A stretch of DNA of 64,000 nt, from assembly GCA_016716405.1 (NCBI GenBank), contig JADJWK010000003.1:372001-436000 (forward strand), written 5' to 3'. Shown here one piece after another: positions 7,704 through 15,833 of this stretch; the stretch's first letter is position 1; every line of letters starts with the position of its first letter. The stretch is from Candidatus Melainabacteria bacterium. GTDB lineage: Bacteria > Cyanobacteriota > Vampirovibrionia > Obscuribacterales > Obscuribacteraceae. The notes beneath the pieces were generated by a model that saw only the letters and a program-made list of their open reading frames with translations, was not told the DNA's origin and made no database searches. The position numbers and the translations under genes were made by a program.

Positions 7704-9370
7704 CCTCGCAGTTCAGCCTCTGGCTCTATCCCCTCTTGGCCTTTTCTGTGGTGGCACTGGCGGTGCGAGCTCGCATCCCTTTCGGCTGGTCCTGGGGCTC
7801 AATCATTCAAGTGCTTCCCGTACTCGCCTGCGGCGTACTGGGGCTCTATGTCGGACCGGACTGGGTCTTCGCCATCGTCGGATGGCTGCTCCTGCTGGTT
7901 TTCTACCTGCCTTCTCGTTTTTTCTACACAGGTATCCAGCGTAATCTCATGACTCTCAATGCCGGCGGAATGATGCTTCTCTCCGAGCGTGTGAAGCTCA
8001 TCTTCTGGGGATTGCCCGGGCGATTCTGGTCGGATATGACCCGGGCGCTGGCTCTATACATCGAAGGCAGGGGTGATGATGCGGACGCCCTGCTCGACGA
8101 CTGGCAGGGACGCCAGGGGCTTCCGAAAGACGTCCGGGATCTTCCTTCCAATTACCGGTTCGTCGGCAATGGCGTCATGTGGCGCTGGCAGAGAGTCGTT
8201 GACCAGTATGAGGCAATGGGAGAGGACGATCGTAAGAGGCTCGGTCACTCGGTGCTCTTGCCCACTGCTCGCGCTTATGCTGAGCTCGGCCGTTTCGATG
8301 ATGCCGCCGAATGTATAAAGAAAGCCAAGCTGGCAGAGAATATGCTGCCCATGCAGTATCTCGCGCTTTCGCTCCTGCCTTTTTTCTCGCTGAGCGGAGC
8401 CATTTCCGAGCTCAAGGCGCTTATCGGTATCCTGGCCAAGAAGAGCAAGGACTTTCCGGTGAGCAGCCGGGAATATTGGACCGGTCGTTGCTACCTGGCG
8501 GCCGGCCAGGAAAGCGAAGCCCGCAAATGTCTTGAGGCTTCCCGAAACGCCTCTGAGTCGGAGCGTTTCAAGAGTCGCATCGACTGGCTTCTGGAAAGCC
8601 GGGTCGACAGATCGGAAAAACATGGGCTCGTCTCAGGCGGCGACGTCCGGGCTCGGGTCGACGAGATCTGGCAACTCTTCAGGAAGGCCGCCTATGTCCA
8701 GGAGATCATCTCGCCCCAGAGGCAATCGGTGGCCGTCACCCTGATCGTGGTACTGATCGTTCTGGTCTACCTGCTCTATGGTCCAATCAAAGACTATATG
8801 GTCTTTTTCAAGCCAGTGGCAGGCGAAGAGCGGCTCTGGGCCTGGGTGACTTTCGTGGTCTCGAGCTTTTCGGTGAGCAAAGCGGCCATATTGCACGGCG
8901 AGTATTACCGCCTCCTGACTTATCTCTTCCTGCACGCCCATGTCACCCATATGATTCTAAACATAGTCGGTCTGGTCTGGTTCGGCCGGATCGCCGAGAA
9001 TATTTTCGGCACCAGTCGTTTCGTGGCTATTTATTTCGTAGGCGGGATTCTCAGCGGTGTCGCCCATTCCCTGCTGAGCACCGATATCGCGGTAGGCGCC
9101 TCGGGCGCGGTGATGGCGGTCTTCGCCGCCTCGGCTGCCGGAATCTACCGGCTCAAGGATAAAATTCCCGATTCGGTAAGACGTTTCGAGCTTTCCTGGC
9201 TTGGTGGTCTGGCGGCTTTTCAGGTTGTCCTGGACCAGGTGATTCCGCATGTGGCGGCTTTTGCTCATCTGGGCGGGCTGCTTGCCGGGCTTGCCTTCGG
9301 CATGGTTCTCTCCCTGCGTAATCCGGACTCGGGAGAGGAGGAGATTACCGGTAAATTCGTCGGCGGATAA
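7700..9370 (+). CDS. Rhomboid-family intramembrane serine protease with N-terminal helical/TPR-like region
   Basis: 556-residue membrane protease. N-terminal part: two or three hydrophobic segments within residues 1-70, then a soluble helical stretch with a TPR-like ARAYAELGRFDDAAECIKKA. C-terminal rhomboid core: YLFLHAHVTHMILNIVGLVW, the catalytic Ser in VGASGAVMAVF, and the catalytic His in AFAHLGGLLAG. Both catalytic residues are present, so activity is expected. Start chosen at ATG 7700, overlapping the nanE stop as ATGA; the frame runs open further upstream inside nanE but that is not needed. The soluble domain may select substrates. The link to NanE and ALDH is unexplained. Confidence 0.88.
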   Translation: MTSQFSLWLYPLLAFSVVALAVRARIPFGWSWGSIIQVLPVLACGVLGLYVGPDWVFAIVGWLLLLVFYLPSRFFYTGIQRNLMTLNAGGMMLLSERVKLIFWGLPGRFWSDMTRALALYIEGRGDDADALLDDWQGRQGLPKDVRDLPSNYRFVGNGVMWRWQRVVDQYEAMGEDDRKRLGHSVLLPTARAYAELGRFDDAAECIKKAKLAENMLPMQYLALSLLPFFSLSGAISELKALIGILAKKSKDFPVSSREYWTGRCYLAAGQESEARKCLEASRNASESERFKSRIDWLLESRVDRSEKHGLVSGGDVRARVDEIWQLFRKAAYVQEIISPQRQSVAVTLIVVLIVLVYLLYGPIKDYMVFFKPVAGEERLWAWVTFVVSSFSVSKAAILHGEYYRLLTYLFLHAHVTHMILNIVGLVWFGRIAENIFGTSRFVAIYFVGGILSGVAHSLLSTDIAVGASGAVMAVFAASAAGIYRLKDKIPDSVRRFELSWLGGLAAFQVVLDQVIPHVAAFAHLGGLLAGLAFGMVLSLRNPDSGEEEITGKFVGG

Positions 9371-9396
9371 AGCTATTACCTGGTTTTCAATTCTCA

Positions 9397-9402
9397 TATA
9401 AT
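9397..9402 (+). promoter_or_regulatory. Candidate -10 element before the zinc-ribbon gene
   Basis: A perfect TATAAT lies in the 78-base gap between the rhomboid stop and the gene at 9449. No good -35 can be seen (TATTAC at 17-bp spacing). The position would give a leader of about 40 bases. Confidence 0.3.
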
Positions 9403-9448
9403 TGGTAAGTAGGTAAGGCTGAATGGGATCGACTTCGACTGGAGTTTT

Positions 9449-10090
9449 ATGCACGATTGTCCGACATGTAGAGTGCCCCTTCATGGTCACGAAGAAGTCT
9501 GTCCTTCCTGCGGCACCCGGCAGCGTGTCCGGCGCAGCACAAGCAGTTTGCTGAGCTCCACTCCTCAGAAGCCGCCGGTCAATCTCGTCCCTTTCGTCAT
9601 CGTCTTCTTCGTGCTGGGAATCGGTACTTTCATCCTTGCCCAGGGAAGCTGGGTGGGTCAGATAATGTCCCGGGGACCGGTTCAGGAGGATCCTCTCGAT
9701 AGGCTATCGCCGGTGCAGATCAGGCAGATGCTCTACAGCAAGATCGAAGAGGGTATTGCTGCTGCCGGCGCCACCGCCACCTATACCTGGGCTACGCCTG
9801 GTGGAGAAGAGACCGATATCAACGCTCAGGGACCGGTTCATCTCACCATCAACACCGAGCTTTCCGACCCTAACCTGCGGCGGGGTATTATCGATCCTGC
9901 CAAGGAGCTCATGCATAAGGCCCAGATTCCCACTCTGGTAATGAACGACTCCAAATCCAAGGCGACCTGGACGTATCAGGTCAATGTGCCGACCACGCCG
10001 AGCTCTCAGACGGCTCCGTCAGAAGAGGGAAGCCAGGCAAATCAGGAGCCTGAGCAGGCGACAGATCAGGCAGCTGATCAGGGATATTGA
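9449..10090 (+). CDS. Zinc-ribbon, single-pass membrane protein
   Basis: 213 residues. The N-terminal zinc ribbon has Cys at 4, 7, 18 and 21 (CPTC and CPSC), then a basic serine-rich stretch. One transmembrane helix follows at ~47-65 (NLVPFVIVFFVLGIGTFILA). The extracytoplasmic domain is ~130 residues and ends in a Gln/Glu/Ala-rich tail. The same zinc-ribbon-then-membrane plan is used by one kinase here (55519-57633). Family not recognised. It probably forms a unit with the next gene, whose ATG lies two bases after this stop. Confidence 0.75.
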   Translation: MHDCPTCRVPLHGHEEVCPSCGTRQRVRRSTSSLLSSTPQKPPVNLVPFVIVFFVLGIGTFILAQGSWVGQIMSRGPVQEDPLDRLSPVQIRQMLYSKIEEGIAAAGATATYTWATPGGEETDINAQGPVHLTINTELSDPNLRRGIIDPAKELMHKAQIPTLVMNDSKSKATWTYQVNVPTTPSSQTAPSEEGSQANQEPEQATDQAADQGY

Positions 10091-10092
10091 TC

Positions 10093-10599
10093 ATGTTCAG
10101 GCTCAGACCCTGGATCAGTCTCAGATTCAGGATCGCTGCCGCATTTTTCCTGTCTCTGGCTGTTCTCTCAGCCATGGCGCTGGCTATCGAGGCGAAAATC
10201 ATCGAGCCGAAGATGCCTCCCAAGCCGGCCTCGAACGAGGTGGATTTCACCACCATCGCCAGGGGCTCCTTCAGCGGCATCAAGACGGCCGAGCGCCTGG
10301 CCATTCGCGACGAGGGAACCTGGCTCTCTGTCTGGCACCGACATTCCAGCGAGCTCCAGTATTGTGATCCGGCTCCCCATGTCGATTTCGAGAAGAGTAT
10401 GGTGGTCGCGGTCTTTCAGGGTGAGGGAAGCAGCCGGTCCGGCCTGATCCAGGTCGACTGTATAAAGGCGTTTCAAGACAAGATAGTCGTGCTTCTCAGT
10501 GACAGCGGTCAGACCGGAGGCAAGGGCGCCAGAAACACCACCCGGTCGTTCCATATCGTCAAGACGCCCCGAAGCTTGCTTCCTGTGGTTTTTCGCTGA
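10093..10599 (+). CDS. Exported protein with PrcB-like C-terminal domain
   Basis: 168 residues with a hydrophobic signal or anchor (~8-30). The body reads FTTIARGSFSGI, then WLSVWHRH, then VDFEKSMVVAVFQGEGSS and a C-terminal RSFHIVKTPRS. This matches the layout of the PrcB C-terminal domain (protealysin/dentilisin complex PrcB proteins and many secreted orphans). PrcB in Treponema helps assemble a surface protease; no such protease adjoins here. ATG at 10093 preferred over a TTG at 10087 inside the previous stop region. Confidence 0.65.
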   Translation: MFRLRPWISLRFRIAAAFFLSLAVLSAMALAIEAKIIEPKMPPKPASNEVDFTTIARGSFSGIKTAERLAIRDEGTWLSVWHRHSSELQYCDPAPHVDFEKSMVVAVFQGEGSSRSGLIQVDCIKAFQDKIVVLLSDSGQTGGKGARNTTRSFHIVKTPRSLLPVVFR

Positions 10600-10620
10600 T
10601 ATTGATACTGCTAGTGGTGC

Positions 10621-12420
10621 TCAGTTGGCGGCCAGGGCCTCGATGATTGCTTTGAGCGATGATTTCTCGTCGCAGACTTTCTGAAAGGCTTTCCGATCAA
10701 GGACATCTTTCACCAGGATCTCTTCCATGACCGGATAATAGCCCGCAAACATCGTAGACTCGAAAGAGTATGAGATTTCATCGGTGCCTTCTCCCTCGCC
10801 GGTATTGTGCGGTCGAAGCCAGAGGTCCTTGCGGGCCAGCTTTTTGCCGCTGCGGTCGAATACCTCGACTTCAGGAGGCTTCTCGAAGGCGACATTGAGC
10901 TCTTCCCGGCGCCAGCCCATAAAGCACCAGACACGCACCAGTCCGCTTTCGAGGTCGTAGTGTATGGGCACCATCGTCCTCTGGTCCCCGGATAGATCCG
11001 GATCCTCGTAATAGGAGCCGGCCCAGCCCTGGAAGACTTCCAGGCTCGATTCGGGTGTCTGAGCCGGTTTCATGCCAAGATCCCGGCATGAGCTGATATG
11101 GGCACCGTTGAAAAGATCTTCCATGAAAGCGAGCTCTGTATAGAGGTCTTCCCGGGACTTCCCGTCCCTGGTCAGGCGGTGCATTCTCTTGAGCTCGTCC
11201 TCGCCGAAAATGCCTGAAACTACGCTTTTGAGGAAACGATAAGAGTATGCTCTCCGGTAATAGAAGGTGGGCAGAGGCTCCACAGTGATCCTGGGTTTGA
11301 TCTTGAGCTGGCTGACAGGCGAAGTTGCCGATGGCGCCAACTCCTTTTCGGGGAGGGTCCTTGGGTGGGGCATTCTGGCCAGGGCTATGGTGCCTCTGAG
11401 CAGGTCTTCGAGAAGCTCGAAATAAGATTCGTCCACCGAAAGATGCTCGGACTCGACCATGAGATGGGGAGCGATCAGGGGTGCCAGGCTCCAGGTCACA
11501 TAGTCGTACCAGCCCGAGTCAGCCGTGGGGCGCAAGCTCATCTTGCGGGATCGGACTACTTTTATGAACTCGTCCATGAGGCTGAAGTTTTTCGGTACCG
11601 GGTTGCCGGGACCGATTAGCTTGGCGAGAAGGTCTTCTTCGTGCGACACTGTCGGAGGTATCGTCGCCAGGACCTCTGTCTCGAAGTCGCCTCCTCCCGA
11701 GGTGAAAAGCACCCTCAGGTCGGGTAGCCTGGGCGGATTGGTCAGCTTGTGGACCATGTCCAGGAGCTTCAGATACGAATCGAGGAGGTCGCTGTCCCCT
11801 TTGATGATGCCGGCCAGGGCACTGGCGCCGGCGGCATCTTTGGACATCTCCAGAGGAGTCTGGAGCATTCTATCCTGTTTGAAAACAGCGCCTAACTCGT
11901 CGTTCCAGGTGTAATAGGCAACGGGCTTCGATACTACAGGCTGCGCCTCGAACTGTTTCAGCCGCGCGTCCACCTTTTCCTGCCACTGCTTGCTGAGCCC
12001 GGCAGCCCGGGCTCCGGAAAGCTCCAGGGCCGCGAATACGATCACCGCAGCCCGAGCGAAAGAGTCCGCGTCCGGGCTATTACCGGACTTTACCAGAGAC
12101 TCGCCCAGGGACTCGAGGAGCCTCCTCTTGCCGGTGAAGTCACCCAGCCCTTCCTGGAGATATTTTTCGATAGTGGCCATGAAGCCGTCATCGAACTGTC
12201 TGGCTTTAAAGATCAGGGTGCCAGCGGGCACATAGCTCTCTTCTCCTTCCCTGTCCGCCCTGACAAGCTCCGCCAGGGACGGGCTCAAGGACATAGCGTC
12301 GGTTTCATCCAGGCGCTCGTTCTTCAGACGAAGAACCTGACTGTCAAGACCCAGCCGGACTCTATGGCCGGATTCAGCCGTGAATTCGCGAATCAGGGGG
12401 ATGGATCTGGTGCTCTCCAT
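10621..12420 (-). CDS. Large hypothetical soluble protein
   Basis: 599 residues by the start at 12420, chosen because GGAG sits six bases before that ATG; the in-frame ATG at 12432 is four codons earlier and the frame stays open to 12549, which would collide with the divergent gene. No signal peptide, membrane helix or catalytic motif is evident. Composition is mixed alpha/beta with acidic stretches (for example FDDGFMATIEKYLQEGLGDF) and a C-terminal region rich in aromatic residues (VRVWCFMGWRREELNVAFE). I do not recognise the family. Codon use resembles its neighbours. Confidence 0.7.
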   Translation of the reverse strand: MESTRSIPLIREFTAESGHRVRLGLDSQVLRLKNERLDETDAMSLSPSLAELVRADREGEESYVPAGTLIFKARQFDDGFMATIEKYLQEGLGDFTGKRRLLESLGESLVKSGNSPDADSFARAAVIVFAALELSGARAAGLSKQWQEKVDARLKQFEAQPVVSKPVAYYTWNDELGAVFKQDRMLQTPLEMSKDAAGASALAGIIKGDSDLLDSYLKLLDMVHKLTNPPRLPDLRVLFTSGGGDFETEVLATIPPTVSHEEDLLAKLIGPGNPVPKNFSLMDEFIKVVRSRKMSLRPTADSGWYDYVTWSLAPLIAPHLMVESEHLSVDESYFELLEDLLRGTIALARMPHPRTLPEKELAPSATSPVSQLKIKPRITVEPLPTFYYRRAYSYRFLKSVVSGIFGEDELKRMHRLTRDGKSREDLYTELAFMEDLFNGAHISSCRDLGMKPAQTPESSLEVFQGWAGSYYEDPDLSGDQRTMVPIHYDLESGLVRVWCFMGWRREELNVAFEKPPEVEVFDRSGKKLARKDLWLRPHNTGEGEGTDEISYSFESTMFAGYYPVMEEILVKDVLDRKAFQKVCDEKSSLKAIIEALAAN

Positions 12421-12541
12421 GCTCTTCTCCATTCTTAAATCGCCAGATAACGATTGTATCCGGTCGAACCGGTATTGGGGTGAATTTAAAGACCCCGGTC
12501 TCAAATGGGTATATCTTTCCTGGAAACCGGAGCCAATTGCC

Positions 12542-13117
12542 ATGAGCAACAGTCAGGCATTAGAAAAACAGCCGACCACGGGAGCCCCGGGGGAGCGGCG
12601 CTATTTCTACCCGATTTCGCTGAGACGCCGGCTGACTTATCTTTTCTTCTGTATCTCGGCTCTAATGGTCGTGCTATGGATCAGCCTGGACAGACCCATC
12701 GTCCGGACCGCTGCCGGGGTTCATATAATCGATATCAAGCAGCCGGGCAACTATGTGGCTTTCTTCAAGGGCAATATCCGAGATCCCTTCGGCTGGGACA
12801 CCATCAGGGGTCGATTCCGTGATGCCCTGGTCGTGGAGATCGAGCCCTATGACAGCACGGCGTATGTCTGGAAAGTCGTGCCATTCAGGGATCTCTCCTC
12901 GTTCAATTCTTTTTCGGTAGCCGAGTTCGACGTCTATCATCCGGGCCGGTACCTGCTTTTCTCCTCCTGGCGATCAGATGTGCTCAAGTGCGACGGCACA
13001 ATCACTCTGGAGAGGAATGTGGTCGAGAAATTCTTCTATCGCTGGGGGGCCGGAATCGTGGCCGGAGTATCTTTCCTGGGCTTCCTCGGATTTCCCGTGA
13101 GCAGGCGCCCGGGCTGA
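12542..13117 (+). CDS. Hypothetical membrane protein, two transmembrane helices
   Basis: 191 residues. A cytoplasmic N terminus is followed by helix 1 (~26-46, LTYLFFCISALMVVLWISL). An extracytoplasmic domain of ~115 residues comes next, with HIIDIKQPGNYVAFF and VYHPGRYLLFSS, looking like a small beta domain. Helix 2 lies at ~168-185. The frame is open upstream to 12380, but ATG 12542 has a CCGGAG element nine bases before it and avoids overlap with the divergent gene. Function unknown. Confidence 0.7.
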   Translation: MSNSQALEKQPTTGAPGERRYFYPISLRRRLTYLFFCISALMVVLWISLDRPIVRTAAGVHIIDIKQPGNYVAFFKGNIRDPFGWDTIRGRFRDALVVEIEPYDSTAYVWKVVPFRDLSSFNSFSVAEFDVYHPGRYLLFSSWRSDVLKCDGTITLERNVVEKFFYRWGAGIVAGVSFLGFLGFPVSRRPG

Positions 13118-13170
13118 TTCCGTTAATTCGATAAATCACCCATCCCGGTATTGACCGTCCGGAGTCCTTG

Positions 13171-13440
13171 ATGGAAGATGGTTTTATATGGAGACCCGGT
13201 TACTCATTGGCGCGTAGAGGCAGTGTCTTTATGATGAAGGTCTATACTTGCTCTGTCGGCAAGGATGCCGTCAGATATATCAGGCTGTCTGAGCTCGAGC
13301 AGCCTATCAGGCAGATGTTCACTTCCTGGCTGGCGAGGAGAACCACCTCCATTGTGGTTGTCGATGAGCTGGAAGTTGGAGACGCGGTCGAATATGCGGA
13401 TTACAGACGTTTCGTCCACGAAGCGGTGGAAGCCAATTAA
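13171..13440 (+). CDS. Small hypothetical protein
   Basis: 89 residues from ATG 13171, or 69-70 from ATG 13231/13234 (MKVYTCSVG), which is where regular protein-like sequence begins. Mixed alpha/beta composition with ISIVVVDE-like strand TTSIVVVDELEVGD. No family recognised and no strong ribosome-binding site. It is kept because composition is coding-like and nothing else explains the interval. Confidence 0.45.
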   Translation: MEDGFIWRPGYSLARRGSVFMMKVYTCSVGKDAVRYIRLSELEQPIRQMFTSWLARRTTSIVVVDELEVGDAVEYADYRRFVHEAVEAN

Positions 13441-13522
13441 TCCATAGTACCGGATATAGTGCTTTCAATCGCGGGAGCTCTCAGTTCGCTCACCGCCCTT
13501 CAGTCCGGTTGTAAAGGTACTG

Positions 13523-14305
13523 TCACCGGAAGTCCGGGGACTCCGGATTGCCTGTCTTTTGATTCTCCGGCAGGTCAAAGAGTTTCTTGATGAAATTCTC
13601 TGCCCCTTTCGAATCGACGTAATACTGACTCTTGCCGCCTTCGCATATGGTGATGTCGCCGTCGTAAACCACAAAGAGCCTTTCGTCGATATGCCAGGGA
13701 CTCGAAGGAAGGGTGAACGAATAGGAGCTCTTGCCTCCGAACTTCGCCTGCTTCGCCTTTCGACCCAGAGGCGTCAAGCCTGTGAGTCGGTTCTCAAGCT
13801 CCTGAAGTTGGTTGGCTTTGGTTATATCGATGTATGGGTCGGGTCGCCCGGAGAAATATGAGCGAGAGATTCTGAGTTGAGAGACATTCCATCCGGTTCG
13901 CACTGCTGGTTTGCCCATGAGACGAATTTTCTGGTCCGCAGCGGGTTTCTTGTCCTTATCGCAGCTTTCCTTTCCGATTGCCGGAACCGTGGACAGGATT
14001 GCGGCAAGCAGACCGGCAACCAGGGAGGCTGCCAGTTTCAGCCGGTCTCTGAGTTTGCGCAATCCCACCGGGCAGTCATCGGTGATCACTGTTCCGTCGG
14101 CTCTTTTGTAGAGTCTTATGCAGAGATCGCCATTCTTGCTCCTGATCAGGGACTCTGCGTCTTTTTTGCTCAGCTCCGAGATGTTGAACACATTTTTCGA
14201 GCAACTCTGGCAGAAGCGAGTGCGCTCGTCGCCGGTCATCATGTCCCAGTCTTCGTGGCAGGGTGCCGCTATGCGAATATCATCCAGGGGGCTTTTATCT
14301 GGCAT
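13523..14305 (-). CDS. Cys-motif membrane protein (C-x15-C-x2-C N-terminal domain)
   Basis: 260 residues. The N-terminal ~70 residues carry PCHEDWDMM, then RFCQSCSKNVFNISEL, then DLCIRL and TDDCPVGLRK. This Cys/Trp pattern occurs at the N terminus of many uncharacterised bacterial membrane proteins and probably binds metal. One transmembrane helix follows (~92-112, LAASLVAGLLAAILSTVPAI), then ~145 extracytoplasmic residues with no motif I know. Upstream of its start (14306-14448) lies only leader sequence before the tandem repeat array. Function unknown. Confidence 0.75.
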   Translation of the reverse strand: MPDKSPLDDIRIAAPCHEDWDMMTGDERTRFCQSCSKNVFNISELSKKDAESLIRSKNGDLCIRLYKRADGTVITDDCPVGLRKLRDRLKLAASLVAGLLAAILSTVPAIGKESCDKDKKPAADQKIRLMGKPAVRTGWNVSQLRISRSYFSGRPDPYIDITKANQLQELENRLTGLTPLGRKAKQAKFGGKSSYSFTLPSSPWHIDERLFVVYDGDITICEGGKSQYYVDSKGAENFIKKLFDLPENQKTGNPESPDFR

Positions 14306-14448
14306 TATGTGAGAATCTCCGGAGGGGGAAGCGCTGTGACTGAATGGCTGTGAATTTTCTGGTTTTCCTCCTCAACCTCTCACCAGTATTATTAATAGCA
14401 CGATGTCAGGACATTCATCAGCGATTCTTCGTCAGCCATCTTCAATTG

Positions 14449-14978
14449 ATTTTCTCTGCTGTATCGGAAAGAGAGATTCCCTGGATTCGGTCTGATGGAT
14501 TGGAGAAAGATTCGCGGGATTTTCTCTGCTGTATCGGAAATGGAGATTCCCTGGATTCGGTCTGATGGATTGGAGAAAGATTCGCGGGATTTTCTCTGCT
14601 GTATCGGAAATGGAGATTCCCTGGATTCGGTCTGATGGATTGGAGAGAGATTCGCGGGATTTTCTCTGCTGTATCGGAAAGAGAGATTCCCTGGATTCGG
14701 TCTGATGGATTTGCTAGAGATTCCCGGGATTCTCTCTGCTGTATCGGAAATGGAGATTCCCTGGATTCGGTCTGATGGATTGGAGAAAGATTCGCGGGAT
14801 TTTCTCTGCTGTATCGGAAATGGAGATTCCCTGGATTCGGTCTGATGGATTGGAGAGAGATTCGCGGGATTTTCTCTGCTGTATCGGAAAGAGAGATTCC
14901 CTGGATTCGGTCTGATGGATTTGCTAGAGATTCCCGGGATTCTCTCTGCTGTATCGGAAAGAGAGATTCCCTGGATTC
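14449..14978. repeat. Hierarchical 70-bp tandem repeat array (about 7.6 units)
   Basis: The landmark GTATCGGAAA recurs at 14461, 14531, 14601, 14671, 14741, 14811, 14881 and 14951, exactly every 70 bases. Units differ at few positions (TGGAGA/GAGAGA after the landmark, and a TTGGAGA/TTGCTAG variant). Bases 14531-14740 and 14741-14950 appear identical, giving a 210-bp higher-order repeat. Each 70-mer is itself a diverged duplication of a ~35-bp half beginning AGATTC. It is not a CRISPR array, because there are no unique spacers. A 192-codon minus-strand frame (14442-15020) runs through it, without a ribosome-binding site. Confidence 0.97.
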
Positions 14979-15062
14979 ATTCAAAGACAGCATACCAATT
15001 GAACCAAATCCCACCCTCATTCGTACTTGTAACCAGAGACACCCCTAAAGCGAGAGCCCCTC

Positions 15063-15833
15063 ATGTCGACCTCGGCAAGAATCCGAGCTTTCATCAAGAA
15101 GCTCGACCGGGACACGATCTTCACCACAAGAGATCTCCTCACTTTCGGGAGGAGATCTGCGGTGGACAACGCCGTCTACAACCTCGTGAATCGCGGGGAG
15201 ATTGTTCGCATCGTACCGGGCGTCTTCTCGCTTCCAGGGAGTAAACGAAAGCTTTCCCTCAAGGAGCTGGCGATCATCAAAGCAAAATCTTTCGGACGCA
15301 GGATTGTCAAGCACGCCTCTGAAATTGCTTCGGATCTCGGTATTGCTTCCTCAGAGATCCCGGATGATGAGGTCTGGTTTGCCACCAGTGGAAGCAAGAG
15401 CGCATTCAAGTTCGGATTGATCACAATCAGGTTCAAGCCGACCTGCCAACGGAAGATGAAGCTGGGTGAAACGCGCGCCGGGCAGGTTGTCAGGGCTCTC
15501 AATTATGTCGGTCGGCGAAAGGTGACTCACAAGACCGTTGCCATAGCAACTGCTGACCTCTCGAGGCGAGCCAGGAGACGCTTGCAGTCTCTGGCATCCA
15601 TGATGCCTGCCTGGCTTAGCGAATTCTTCCTGGACCCGATAGAGACAAGCTTTCAACACTCCGAACCGTCCGTGGTCAGAGAAGATTCGATCCTCTATAT
15701 CGTCCCGAATTGTCGGCTCCGTCTCAGAGGTGCCGCACCACGGGCGCCATCTATTTCTTGCCGAGAAGACCGCGAAAGAACTTGGCTACCGGATCATAGA
15801 ACTCGGAGACAACCCTTTCCTTCAGAGGGATGA
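15063..15833 (+). CDS. DUF6088 / AbiEi-like antitoxin-family protein, orphan
   Basis: 256 residues. Residues 1-55 form a winged-helix-like N terminus (FTTRDLLTFGRRSAVDNAVYNL, partly quoted: TTRDLLTFG, VDNAVYNLVNRGEIVRIVPG). A domain typical of DUF6088/AbiEi family antitoxins runs to ~residue 165 (LNYVGRRKVT). Such proteins are usually the antitoxin and transcriptional repressor of type IV toxin-antitoxin pairs, but no AbiEii nucleotidyltransferase toxin is present. The last ~28 codons run antisense over the 3' end of sdhB and are Arg/Pro-rich, suggesting the original C terminus was lost. It starts 84 bases after the repeat array. Fold assignment moderate. Confidence 0.7.
   Translation: MSTSARIRAFIKKLDRDTIFTTRDLLTFGRRSAVDNAVYNLVNRGEIVRIVPGVFSLPGSKRKLSLKELAIIKAKSFGRRIVKHASEIASDLGIASSEIPDDEVWFATSGSKSAFKFGLITIRFKPTCQRKMKLGETRAGQVVRALNYVGRRKVTHKTVAIATADLSRRARRRLQSLASMMPAWLSEFFLDPIETSFQHSEPSVVREDSILYIVPNCRLRLRGAAPRAPSISCREDRERTWLPDHRTRRQPFPSEG

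Noticed and set aside
14449..14978. CRISPR array
   Set aside because: The whole 70-base unit is repeated with no unique spacers and no cas genes nearby.
14449..15833. Complete type IV toxin-antitoxin locus
   Set aside because: Only an antitoxin-like gene is present; no nucleotidyltransferase toxin on either side.
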